From JAPXSY01 sp034003585 (GTDB taxonomy: Bacteria; Verrucomicrobiota; Kiritimatiellia; RFP12; UBA1067), in NCBI GenBank assembly GCA_034003585.1, contig JAVEYH010000169.1, positions 1 to 5,561 of the forward strand: a stretch of DNA of 5,561 nucleotides, in the 5' to 3' direction. The first letter of the stretch is position 1; every line of letters starts with the position of its first letter. The notes beneath the pieces are model-generated. The model was not told the DNA's origin. It did not search any database and saw nothing but the letters and a program-made list of their open reading frames with translations. Below, piece by piece: positions 1 through 5,561 of this stretch. A program made the position numbers and the translations under genes.

Positions 1-2393
1 GACAGCGCGCCGGCGCACATGAGCAGCGCGTCGCGCTGGCGGTCGAGCCCGAGGGCCTCGGCCTGCTCGGTGAAGGCCATGACGGTCTCTTTGCCGCGCC
101 TGCCGCGTCCGACGGCCAGCGCGAGCATGGCGCGGCGGGCGCGGGCGCGGGCCGCGTCGGTGGGCCTGCCCTGCGAATCCATGAGCGAGGCGTCGCCGGC
201 GGCGCGGGCGAACCAGGCGAAGAACGCGTCGCTGCCGTTCCGGGACGGCAGGCCGTCCCTGTTCGCCGCGTACAGGTCGGCCGTGCCGTCGCGTTCGATG
301 AGCGCGGCGTCGGAGTAGGCGCGCTCGGCGTCGGTCATCTGCAGCACGGCGTTCTGGTTGGAGAGTTCGGCGATGCGCTGGTAGGTCGCGCCGACCGGCA
401 CGCGCGTCATGACGCGGACCAGGCGCGGGTGCGCGTCCTCCGTCAGGTCGGCGGGCTCGTAGGGTATGCCGCGCGCGTCGGCGAAAGTCTGGATAGGTTT
501 GCGGTACTCGTCGCCGCGGTGGTCGGCGTCGAGCTTGTCGAGGGCGCGGAAACGTCCGTTGCCCGACAGGACCATGTAAAAGGTTTCGTTTTTGCCGTCC
601 GCGTTTTTGAGCGTGAGGGGGATGGCGACGGGCGCGCCGTTGGCCGTGTCCGGAGAGTCCAGCAGGCGCAGCGCGTCGAACTTCGCGACGATCTCCGCCA
701 CCTGCTCGGCGCTCCCGAGCGCGGCGTCGCGCGTGCGGTTCTGGAGCGAGAAGTCATAGCGCGGATCCGTGTCGCTGATGAAGCGGTCGCGCGGCGCGAT
801 CACCCAATGCCCGCCCACGCGCAGATTGCCCTGCGGCGTGGCGGCCGTCCAGCGGGAGGTTTCAGGTTTCTGGTTTTTGGTTTCGGGTTCCGGGTTCTTG
901 GTTTCAGGTTTCCGGTTCCCGGTTTCCGTTTTATCGCCGGTCGCCTGTCGCTTGTCGCGCGCCGCCTTCGCGGTGGACGCGCCCGCGATCGGGTCGGCGG
1001 ATTCCCCGCCCTTGCCCGACGGGTCCGCGGCCTTGGGGACGGCGGCGAAGTCGCCCACGCCCTCGAAGGGCTTGCCGTAGACGATGCTCTCGTAGAGCGC
1101 CTGACGCGCGCCTGACGCGGCCGTGCGGCGCGATTCCTCCGCGCGGGCGGCACCGGCGAACCGGCGCACCGCGTCAATGAAGCGGCGGGCGAGCGGCTTG
1201 TCCGGCGTGTAGTCGGTCTCCGCGCCGATCTCGCGGATGTCGTCGGCGAGCGCCTCCTCGTTGAACCAGGCGGGATCGGAAGCGGACGGGCCGTAGGCCT
1301 CGCGCAGCTTGGCCGCGTCGGCGGCGGAAAGTTTTCCGGCGCGGCGCATGACGGCGAGCCAGGCGTGGGCGGCCTCGTGGTAGAGCGTGGCTGACGGGGC
1401 GTCAGGGGCGAGCGTGACGCGGCCTGTCAGGATGTCGGCCTGTGCCCCGTCGGCGCTGACCGAGGGGTCGGAGGGGTCGGTCACGGTGAAGCCGCCTTGG
1501 GCGCGGATGCCCAGACTCTGCGCGGCGTCGCGCCGACCGTCCGGCGTGAGGGCCTGCCACTGGGTTTCCGTCACGGCCCCGCCGGTGACCCGCTCGACCG
1601 CCTCGCCCGCGTGCGGGCTTTCGGGGTCGAATGTTTCCGCAACGCCGGGCCGGAAGAGTATGCGGCCGCGCTCCGCGCCGTCCGGGCCGTGAAGGGTGAG
1701 GAGCGACGCGCCTTCGCCCGCGTCGGGGGCGGGCCGCGGGTCGAAGCCGGTCATGCGGCGCAGACGCTCGCCGGGCGCGGCCTCGCGCGAGGCGTCCAGG
1801 TAGGCGGCGCGCCACGCGGCGGCGGCGTACGGGGACACGGCCAGTTTGCGCTCGCCGTCAAAGGCTGCGGCCAGGCTCTCGGCCTGCTCCCGCGTGAACT
1901 TCAGTTCCTTGAACGCCTTGACCGCGCTTTGCGGCGTGCCCGCGCGCTGGTAGATTTCGCGCAGGGGCTGCACCTCCATGCGCTCGCGTATGGCCGCGCG
2001 CCGCGCGGCGGGCAGGTTGGGGTCCGCTTCCCGCTCCGCGGAGAGGGCCGCGTAGATGTTGTCCCGGACTTTCTCGACTGATTTGAAGTACCCGTCTATT
2101 TTGGCCGCGCCGGCCTCGGTGAAGCCCGACCCGGCGAGCCGGTCAGCCCCGCCCTCTTTCCAGAGCGCGTAGGCGGAGTCGAGGTCCAGGTCTCCGGCGC
2201 CGCCGTGGCCGTCCTTGCCTTCCGGCGTGCGCGTCCACATGTTGCGCCCGGTGATGAGGCTGCCGATCTCCGAGCCCGCGGCCTCGCCCCCGAAGACGTG
2301 GCCGAGCAGGGCTGCTTCCCCGGCGGTGAGTTCCGGCCGCTTCTCCAGGGCGGCGGCCCCGCCGGCCTTCCACTCGGCGCGGTAGCCGTCCAT
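1..2393 (-). CDS. Large polyvalent protein fragment: zincin-like metallopeptidase plus ddrB-like ParB domain (C-terminus off the window)
   Basis: The frame is open without a stop from 2426 to the left edge, giving 797 complete codons from the ATG at 2393-2391. Numbering from that ATG, residues 1-330 are Ala/Arg/Glu-rich and I recognise nothing in them. Around 335-400 is a zincin-like peptidase segment: H339-E-A-A-H343, then N378-E-E-A-L-A-D-D, whose Glu probably supplies the third zinc ligand. Residues about 484-512 are a T-x-N-x-x-P-E linker encoded by a heptamer array. From about 522 the sequence fits the ddrB-like ParB-superfamily domain: WVIAPRDRF (W530), QNRTR (551-555), SGNGRF (610-615), then VRVMTRVP and LSNQNA. 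A tail like MDSQGRPTDAARARARRAM also suits that family. Such combinations are known from polyvalent proteins of phages and conjugative elements, proposed to act in the recipient cell early in entry; that role is inferred here. The ATG has no ribosome binding site and lies at a suspected breakpoint, so the true N-terminus is probably missing. Confidence 0.8.
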   Translation of the reverse strand, partial: MDGYRAEWKAGGAAALEKRPELTAGEAALLGHVFGGEAAGSEIGSLITGRNMWTRTPEGKDGHGGAGDLDLDSAYALWKEGGADRLAGSGFTEAGAAKIDGYFKSVEKVRDNIYAALSAEREADPNLPAARRAAIRERMEVQPLREIYQRAGTPQSAVKAFKELKFTREQAESLAAAFDGERKLAVSPYAAAAWRAAYLDASREAAPGERLRRMTGFDPRPAPDAGEGASLLTLHGPDGAERGRILFRPGVAETFDPESPHAGEAVERVTGGAVTETQWQALTPDGRRDAAQSLGIRAQGGFTVTDPSDPSVSADGAQADILTGRVTLAPDAPSATLYHEAAHAWLAVMRRAGKLSAADAAKLREAYGPSASDPAWFNEEALADDIREIGAETDYTPDKPLARRFIDAVRRFAGAARAEESRRTAASGARQALYESIVYGKPFEGVGDFAAVPKAADPSGKGGESADPIAGASTAKAARDKRQATGDKTETGNRKPETKNPEPETKNQKPETSRWTAATPQGNLRVGGHWVIAPRDRFISDTDPRYDFSLQNRTRDAALGSAEQVAEIVAKFDALRLLDSPDTANGAPVAIPLTLKNADGKNETFYMVLSGNGRFRALDKLDADHRGDEYRKPIQTFADARGIPYEPADLTEDAHPRLVRVMTRVPVGATYQRIAELSNQNAVLQMTDAERAYSDAALIERDGTADLYAANRDGLPSRNGSDAFFAWFARAAGDASLMDSQGRPTDAARARARRAMLALAVGRGRRGKETVMAFTEQAEALGLDRQRDALLMCAGAL
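858..927. repeat. Ten-unit degenerate heptanucleotide tandem repeat (plus strand GGTTYYN) inside the polyvalent-protein gene
   Basis: Ten contiguous 7-base units can be read in exact register from 858: GGTTTCA, GGTTTCT, GGTTTTT, GGTTTCG, GGTTCCG, GGTTCTT, GGTTTCA, GGTTTCC, GGTTCCC and GGTTTCC. Every unit begins GGTT and the last three bases vary. Read on the minus strand in the gene's frame, the 21-base super-period gives about three copies of a heptapeptide: TGNRKPE, TKNPEPE, TKNQKPE. The array forms a hydrophilic linker between the metallopeptidase and ddrB-ParB segments. It resembles in kind the short tandemly repeated heptamers (STRR) known from cyanobacteria, but I do not claim the same family. 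Confidence 0.9.
933..960. repeat. Second short heptamer array (plus strand about GTCGCYT, four units)
   Basis: Units in 7-base register are ATCGCCG (933-939), GTCGCCT (940-946), GTCGCTT (947-953) and GTCGCGC (954-960). It lies five bases beyond the GGTTYYN array, separated by GTTTT (928-932), and has an unrelated core of TCGC. On the minus strand it encodes a basic stretch around KAARDKRQATGDK. With only three good units plus a weaker one, part of the pattern could be chance in GC-rich coding DNA. Confidence 0.6.
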
Positions 2394-2411
2394 GCGCCGC
2401 GCGCGCCACGC
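2394..2411. other. Suspected breakpoint between the polyvalent-protein gene and the MFS gene
   Basis: The minus-strand ATG at 2393-2391 and the first MFS-like residues on the plus strand (…RATRFRPLVTLMGLY, from about 2399) leave no intergenic space. Both genes have their 5' side here. The flanking bases are almost entirely G and C (GCGCCGCGCGCGCC), and neither gene has a recognisable promoter or ribosome binding site. I see no inverted repeats, target duplication or tRNA end that would define an integration site. A mobile-element edge, a deletion or rearrangement, and a chimeric assembly join are all compatible. Confidence 0.7.
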
Positions 2412-2434
2412 GCTTCCGGCCGCTGGTCACGCTG

Positions 2435-3313
2435 ATGGGGCTCTATGCGCTCTGTTTCGCGCCGACGCTCGCGCTGGTCAACTCGCTCGCGTTCGCGCAC
2501 ATCCCGAATCCGGAGGTCCACTCTTTCCGGGTTCGCGTCTGGGGCGCGATCTCGTGGGTTCTCATCGGCTGGGTACTGACCCTTTGGCGGCGTTCCGGCC
2601 GGTGGCGCGTGAAAGGCGCCGACTGCCTGATTTTGGCAGGGATCTTCTCGGTGATAATGGGTGCCTACTGCTTCTTTCTGCCGCACACGCCGCCAGCGCA
2701 TAAAGCCGGGGCGGTCGTGCCGTTTGTGCAGGCGTTGTCCATGCTGAAAGATCTGAACATGCTGATTTTCCTGGTGTTGGCCTTTGTGGTCAGCACACAG
2801 CTCCAGTTCTATTTTCTGGGAACGGCGCGCTACTTGGAGGACATCGGCACCCCGCACGCCTCGATTCCCGCCCTGATGGGCATCGCACAGCTCGCACAGG
2901 TGATCGCGATGGCCCTGATTCTGCCCGTCACGTTCCCATGCCTGGGGTACCGGTGGACACTGGCGCTTGCGGTCTGCCTGTGGCTGCTGATGTACCTGAT
3001 CTACGCCCGGCTGCGGCAGCGCAATCTTGTGATCGCCTCGATGGCCCTGCACGGGCTGGCGTTCGCGTTCTTCTTCGACGCGGCCTTCATCTATATCAAC
3101 CGCGTGGCGCCACCCGAGATCCGCGGTTCGGCCCAAGCGCTCTACACGACCGTCACACTGGGGCTCGGCCTATTTGTCGGCACGCGGATCATAGGCGCGG
3201 TGATGGACCGTTTCCGTTGCGCGAGCGGCTTCACGTGGCGCACGATTTTTCTGGTCCCCTGTTTTCTGCTGGCGGTGTGCGCCCTGGCATTTCTCCTCCT
3301 TTTCAAAGGGTGA
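2435..3313 (+). CDS. 5'-truncated MFS transporter, nucleoside:H+ symporter (NupG/XapB-like) family
   Basis: The 292 residues from the ATG at 2435 align by eye with the region from helix 4 to the C-terminus of NupG-type symporters, which use the proton gradient to import nucleosides. Recognisable parts are the helix-4 motif FAPTLALVNSLAF (residues 8-20), the loop motif RVRVWGAISW (32-41), AFFFDAAFIYINR, APPEIRGSAQALY, and a final hydrophobic helix ending FLLLFKG. The family is about 400-420 residues, so roughly 95 residues (helices 1-3) are missing. The frame continues upstream with family-like residues (RFRPLVTL) only to about 2399, where it meets the opposite-strand gene. The ATG at 2435 lies inside helix 4 and has no ribosome binding site, so it is unlikely to be a genuine start. 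A working transporter from this sequence is improbable unless the join is an assembly artefact. The substrate is inferred from family only. Confidence 0.8.
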   Translation: MGLYALCFAPTLALVNSLAFAHIPNPEVHSFRVRVWGAISWVLIGWVLTLWRRSGRWRVKGADCLILAGIFSVIMGAYCFFLPHTPPAHKAGAVVPFVQALSMLKDLNMLIFLVLAFVVSTQLQFYFLGTARYLEDIGTPHASIPALMGIAQLAQVIAMALILPVTFPCLGYRWTLALAVCLWLLMYLIYARLRQRNLVIASMALHGLAFAFFFDAAFIYINRVAPPEIRGSAQALYTTVTLGLGLFVGTRIIGAVMDRFRCASGFTWRTIFLVPCFLLAVCALAFLLLFKG

Positions 3314-3381
3314 ACGGCACCCCGGCCCTGTGCGCGGCACCCGATCCGTTATCGCCCAAGGCAAGCCGTTTCAGGTTGCCA

Positions 3382-3406
3382 CCCCTGCGAGCAGGGGGAG
3401 ACTTTT
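3382..3406 (+). terminator. Possible weak rho-independent terminator after the MFS gene
   Basis: CCCCTG (3382-3387) pairs with CAGGGG (3392-3397) around a four-base loop CGAG. A short TTTT tract follows at 3403-3406 after five intervening bases. The stem is only 6 bp and the T-run is short and displaced, so the call is tentative. It lies about 70 bases after the MFS stop, which suits a transcript end. Confidence 0.35.
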
Positions 3407-3517
3407 CATCTGCCTTCATGTCCCTTTACACGCTTCGCCGCCTGGTTGGAGGCAGCGGAACGGGGATGTGCGCGAAGGCATGGAAAACGTCCGCGCTTCC
3501 CCTCTCCGCGTCAAATG

Positions 3518-3526
3518 TGCGATACT
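3518..3526 (+). promoter_or_regulatory. Possible extended -10 promoter element for the lipoprotein pair
   Basis: TGCGATACT has the TGN extension and matches four of six bases of TATAAT. The best -35-like hexamer at a suitable distance (TTCCCC at 3497-3502) is poor. It lies about 58 bases before the ATG at 3584, a reasonable position. In a GC-rich genome whose sigma-factor preferences are unknown this remains a guess. Confidence 0.25.
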
Positions 3527-3538
3527 TTGACTCTGCCG

Positions 3539-3555
3539 GGTGCCTGTGCGGCACC
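3539..3555 (+). promoter_or_regulatory. Leader hairpin upstream of the first lipoprotein gene
   Basis: GGTGCC (3539-3544) and GGCACC (3550-3555) form a perfect 6 bp stem with a five-base loop TGTGC; two more pairs are possible beyond one mismatch. No T-run follows, so it is not a standard terminator. It ends 18 bases before the Shine-Dalgarno run at 3573-3580, so it could affect mRNA stability or translation. No known riboswitch is recognised. Confidence 0.35.
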
Positions 3556-3583
3556 GGGGGATCTCTTCACCAGGGAGGGGCGT

Positions 3584-3880
3584 ATGCGTTTCTTGCTTTT
3601 TGCGGCGATCGGCGTTTCGGTCTGTCTCGGTCTCGGCGGATGCGTGTATTCGGACGTGCGCGTGCCGATGAGCCGCGATTTCCGCAACGCGCGGACGGTG
3701 ACGAAATCCGGCGAGGCCACAACCCGTTCGGTCGCGTGGCTGGTGGCCTGGGGGGACGCGGGCCTGCAGAAGGCGGCGGAAAACGGCGGGCTGAACACGC
3801 TCGAATACGCCGACCGCGCTTTCCTCAACGTGCTGTTCGGACTCTACATGAGCAACACGACGGTCGTGTATGGCAATTGA
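3584..3880 (+). CDS. Small TRL-like lipoprotein
   Basis: This is a 98-residue protein with a lipoprotein signal peptide: MRF, a hydrophobic stretch, and the lipobox L17-G-G-C20. The mature 79 residues should be lipid-anchored to a membrane. The mature part fits the TRL-like protein family, small lipoproteins of unknown function. Supporting features are VRVPMSRDF after the anchor, a Gly-Glu-Ala…Ser turn, AWGDAGLQKAAENGG (the family's usual GDA…AA..GG pattern), LEYAD, and the terminal VVYGN. The start at 3584 is preferred because GGAGG (3574-3578) sits five bases upstream and the signal peptide begins there; an in-frame ATG at 3446 has neither. Its stop overlaps the next gene by 11 bases, so the two are almost certainly co-transcribed and translationally coupled. 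The family assignment is by pattern only. Confidence 0.75.
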   Translation: MRFLLFAAIGVSVCLGLGGCVYSDVRVPMSRDFRNARTVTKSGEATTRSVAWLVAWGDAGLQKAAENGGLNTLEYADRAFLNVLFGLYMSNTTVVYGN

Positions 3881-4208
3881 CCCGCGAGCCGCATGCCTGG
3901 CCCTCCTGCTGCTCGGCGCCGGCGGCTGCTTCACGCCGCGCGGCTGGCTCTTCACCCGCGCGACGGTCCCTTACTATCTGCCGCACGAGGGGCCCAGACA
4001 GCGGGCGGAAAAGTTCTGCAAAGTCAACATCACGCGGCTGAAGGAGCCGCTGACCCGCGCCAACCTTTCGGTGATGTGGACCGACCGTGCGGTTGCGGAG
4101 GCCATGAGCGAGGCCGGGATGACCGAGTTACGGTACGCGGATCTGGAGATTCTCTCGATCCTCAACAGCGTGTACGAGCGCCGCCGCCTGATCTTCTACG
4201 GTGAGTGA
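3870..4208 (+). CDS. Second small TRL-like lipoprotein, paralogue of the upstream gene
   Basis: This 112-residue protein begins MAIDPRAACLALLLL, with a lipobox-like G16-A-G-G-C20; Ala at the -3 position is slightly atypical. The cysteine sits at residue 20, as in the upstream lipoprotein. After the anchor it has TRATVPYYLP, then a basic segment, and its C-terminal third matches the neighbour in layout: MSEAGMTELRYADLEI and a final RRLIFYGE correspond to AENGGLNTLEYADRAF and NTTVVYGN. The two are therefore probably diverged paralogues. The ATG (3870-3872) lies within the end of the previous gene, has no Shine-Dalgarno of its own and is probably reached by reinitiation. Function is unknown; a shared or heteromeric envelope role is an inference. 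Confidence 0.7.
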   Translation: MAIDPRAACLALLLLGAGGCFTPRGWLFTRATVPYYLPHEGPRQRAEKFCKVNITRLKEPLTRANLSVMWTDRAVAEAMSEAGMTELRYADLEILSILNSVYERRRLIFYGE

Positions 4209-4213
4209 ACGGC

Positions 4214-4298
4214 CGGCAAGGGGGACAGGCGGGCCGGCCACGCGCAGAACGCGCGCTCCGTTCGCGCTACCCCTGTCGCCAACCGATTCCCCTTGCCG
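4214..4298. repeat. Long three-tier imperfect inverted repeat or hairpin
   Basis: Three nested stems stack on one axis. The outer stem is CGGCAAGGGG (4214-4223) with CCCCTTGCCG (4289-4298), 10 bp and perfect. The middle stem is GACAGG (4224-4229) with CCTGTC (4272-4277). The inner stem is GCGC-A-GAACG (4242-4251) with CGTTC-GCGC (4259-4267), 9 bp with one bulged A and a seven-base loop. Between the outer and middle stems only the right arm is unpaired (4278-4288). A palindromic GGCCGGCC lies at 4232-4239. No T-run follows, so it is not a standard terminator. The GGGGGACAGGC arm resembles palindromes associated with REP/IS200-like transposases, but that is a recollection-level analogy. Confidence 0.65.
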
Positions 4299-4393
4299 AC
4301 GTCACGCGGGTTGCGCGGCGCGGCCCGGTTTGTTAAGGTTGCCTTGTCCTGGCGTCGGGCCGCCGGATGCAGCCCCAGCAAAACAACTCCATC

Positions 4394-4400
4394 AGGAGAA
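4394..4400 (+). promoter_or_regulatory. Strong ribosome binding site for the LamG protein
   Basis: AGGAGAA precedes a tandem ATG ATG. The AGGAG core (4394-4398) leaves six bases to the first ATG (4405) and nine to the second (4408), so either could be used; the protein differs by one Met. It is one of two clear Shine-Dalgarno sites in the window, with that of the first lipoprotein, and it fixes the start of the open-ended gene. Confidence 0.8.
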
Positions 4401-4404
4401 CGGC

Positions 4405-5561
4405 ATGATGAAAACCCTGATCCTCTCAGCCCCTCCCCTGCTCGCCGCCCTGACCGTCGCGGCGTTCCTGCCCGCCGCCACCGCCCGCGCCGGACTCATC
4501 GTGCGCATGGACTTCAACGATGCCGACGGCGAGGCAACGCTGGTTAACGCGGGCTCCGAACCGGTCACCGCCACGCTCCACAACGTCACGCTGGAACCGG
4601 TTTCCCCTCCCGTCAACCGCTCCGGGTACTCGGCCCGGTTCAGCCAGCCCGTTTACTCCGGCACGAATTATGTGAGCCTGGGCGACATCAACGCGCTGGA
4701 CGGTCTCACGCAGCTCACCATCGCGGCCTGGGTCAAGGAGGAGGAGTCCAAAGGCAGTATCCGCATGATCAGCAAAGGGAGCGCGGCCTGGGACCTGCAG
4801 CTCTCCGACAATACGCCCGCGGTCTGCATCGAATCGGTGACCCGTTATTCGACCCAAGCCCTCGGCCGCCTTTGGAAATACCTCGTCATGACCTATGACG
4901 GAACGCTGACCACCAACAACGTGGTGTTTTTCTATGGCGACGGGGTCACACTCGCCCCGTTCCACACCAACACGATCGACAGGGGAAGCATCTCCGCCAA
5001 CTCGCTGCCGGTCTGGTTCGGCGACTTCCCCAACACGGGCGGCGGCCGCTCGTTCAAGGGATGGATGGACAATGTCCGCATCTACGACGAGGTGGTTTCC
5101 CTCTCCGAACTGGAGACCGCCATGAAGAGCGACGACTCCCCGGACGGCCCCCCGCCCGAACCTTTCGTGCGGCTCGATTTCAACGACCGCTTCGGCGAAC
5201 CGTCGCTGGCCAACCGCGGGACCCTCGCGGTGACGGGAACCTTCCACGGCGTCAACGCCGCATACCATAGCGAGACGCCCCCGCCGAACCGCGCCGCGGC
5301 GGACGGACGCTCGGGCTCGTTCGCCTTTGTGGCGAACACCACGGAGGACCGGAATTACGTTGATCTGGGCGACGTCAACGACCTGGACAGCCTGCAGCTA
5401 CTGACGGTCTGCACCTGGCTGAAGGGGATCGGTACGCAGGGCAATTCCGTAACCCGGCTCGCCTGTAAAGGCAGCGGTTTTGAATTTTCCGTCGCGATGA
5501 ATAACAACACCCTGCAAACCGCCAGACCGGAACTGAAAATCGACTCCGCCCTGACGGATGG
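4405..5561 (+). CDS. Secreted protein with tandem LamG-like (concanavalin A-type jelly-roll) domains, C-terminus off the window
   Basis: 385 codons are visible and the frame is still open at the right edge. Residues 1-29 are a Sec signal peptide (MMKTLILS, a hydrophobic core, then PAATARA before Gly30). The first LamG-like unit runs from about residue 33 to 240: VRMDFND (33-39), NYVSLGDIN, LTIAAWVK, a lysine-serine strand and the closing GWMDNVRIYD, typical of LamG/Laminin_G_3 folds. A Pro/Asp/Ser linker (about 240-252) follows. A second unit then begins at about 254 (VRLDFND, NYVDLGDVN, LTVCTWLK) and is cut by the window end, giving a repeat length of about 221 residues. Such domains usually bind carbohydrate or act as spacers in large exported proteins. 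The ligand and any catalytic partner domain lie outside what is visible. It is separated from the lipoproteins by 196 bases and probably has its own promoter. Confidence 0.85.
   Translation, partial: MMKTLILSAPPLLAALTVAAFLPAATARAGLIVRMDFNDADGEATLVNAGSEPVTATLHNVTLEPVSPPVNRSGYSARFSQPVYSGTNYVSLGDINALDGLTQLTIAAWVKEEESKGSIRMISKGSAAWDLQLSDNTPAVCIESVTRYSTQALGRLWKYLVMTYDGTLTTNNVVFFYGDGVTLAPFHTNTIDRGSISANSLPVWFGDFPNTGGGRSFKGWMDNVRIYDEVVSLSELETAMKSDDSPDGPPPEPFVRLDFNDRFGEPSLANRGTLAVTGTFHGVNAAYHSETPPPNRAAADGRSGSFAFVANTTEDRNYVDLGDVNDLDSLQLLTVCTWLKGIGTQGNSVTRLACKGSGFEFSVAMNNNTLQTARPELKIDSALTD

Larger units (their letters stand above)
3314..3583. other. Intergenic region (270 bases) between the MFS gene and the lipoprotein pair
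   Basis: No reading frame here has both a start signal and a plausible protein; short frames crossing it are arginine- and proline-rich and look like noise. It contains a possible weak terminator (3382-3406), a possible extended -10 promoter element (3518-3526) and a GGTGCC/GGCACC hairpin (3539-3555) in the presumed leader of the lipoprotein gene. The motif CGGCACC occurs three times (about 3316, 3334 and 3549), which may be chance. Confidence 0.6.
4209..4404. other. Intergenic region (196 bases) with a long imperfect hairpin
   Basis: No convincing gene lies between the second lipoprotein and the LamG protein. The first part is dominated by the inverted-repeat structure at 4214-4298. A TTGTTAAGGT-like, relatively AT-rich stretch at about 4329-4340 could hold a -10 element for the downstream gene, but no clear -35 partner is visible. 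Confidence 0.6.

Noticed and set aside
858..960. CRISPR array
   Set aside because: The repeats are contiguous 7-base units with no unique spacers and lie inside a coding frame.
429..1115. Plus-strand open frame of 228 codons
   Set aside because: It lies opposite the long minus-strand frame, whose translation has recognisable domains. This frame is Arg/Val/Gly-rich, contains the FGF-like translation of the heptamer array, and has no ribosome binding site.
1497..2081. Plus-strand open frame of 194 codons
   Set aside because: It is an antisense shadow in very GC-rich DNA with no family-like motif. The minus-strand frame over the same stretch is continuous with the HEAAH protein.
2096..3136. 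Minus-strand open frame of 346 codons crossing the breakpoint
   Set aside because: Its composition (Gln, His, Arg, Asp) is that expected from the complement of membrane-protein codons. It crosses both the MFS gene and the polyvalent gene in the wrong frame and shows no domain.
3308..3322. GGGTG/CACCC hairpin over the MFS stop codon as a terminator
   Set aside because: The stem is only 5 bp and no T-run follows.
2938..4041. Plus-strand open frame of 367 codons
   Set aside because: It runs out of frame through the MFS gene, the gap and both lipoproteins and is rich in Arg, Pro and Gly. The lipoproteins in the other frames have signal peptides, and the first also has a ribosome binding site.
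4426..5268. Minus-strand open frame of 280 codons
   Set aside because: It is antisense to the LamG protein, which has a signal peptide, a strong Shine-Dalgarno and an internal repeat.

Overview
The window is GC-rich and has two halves of different character, meeting at about 2394-2411. The right half, with a secreted multi-LamG protein, small tandem lipoproteins and a nucleoside-symporter-type MFS protein, resembles the Planctomycetes-Verrucomicrobia-Lentisphaerae/Kiritimatiellae group. That placement is an inference from gene style, not from a marker gene.

Left half (1 to about 2393, minus strand): one uninterrupted reading frame of at least 797 codons that runs off the left edge. It reads as a fragment of a phage or conjugative-element 'polyvalent' protein. 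A zincin-type metallopeptidase segment (HEAAH, then a downstream NEE) is followed by a Thr/Lys/Pro/Glu linker and a ddrB-like ParB-superfamily domain. The linker is encoded by a 10-unit heptanucleotide array (858-927) beside a second short heptamer array (933-960).

Right half (about 2399 to 5561, plus strand): a nucleoside:H+ symporter-like MFS gene without its first three membrane helices (ends 3313), then a 270-base non-coding gap. Next come two overlapping small lipoproteins that look like TRL-like paralogues (3584-3880 and 3870-4208). A second gap (4209-4404) carries a long three-tier hairpin. A secreted protein with tandem LamG-like units starts at 4405 with a good ribosome binding site and runs off the right edge.

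The polyvalent-protein gene and the MFS gene abut head to head with no spacer, promoter or ribosome binding site, and the MFS gene is clearly missing its 5' part. The junction is therefore either the edge of an inserted or rearranged mobile element or an assembly chimera. The most noteworthy points are this junction, the frame-threatening heptamer array between two domains of the polyvalent protein, and the 4214-4298 hairpin.
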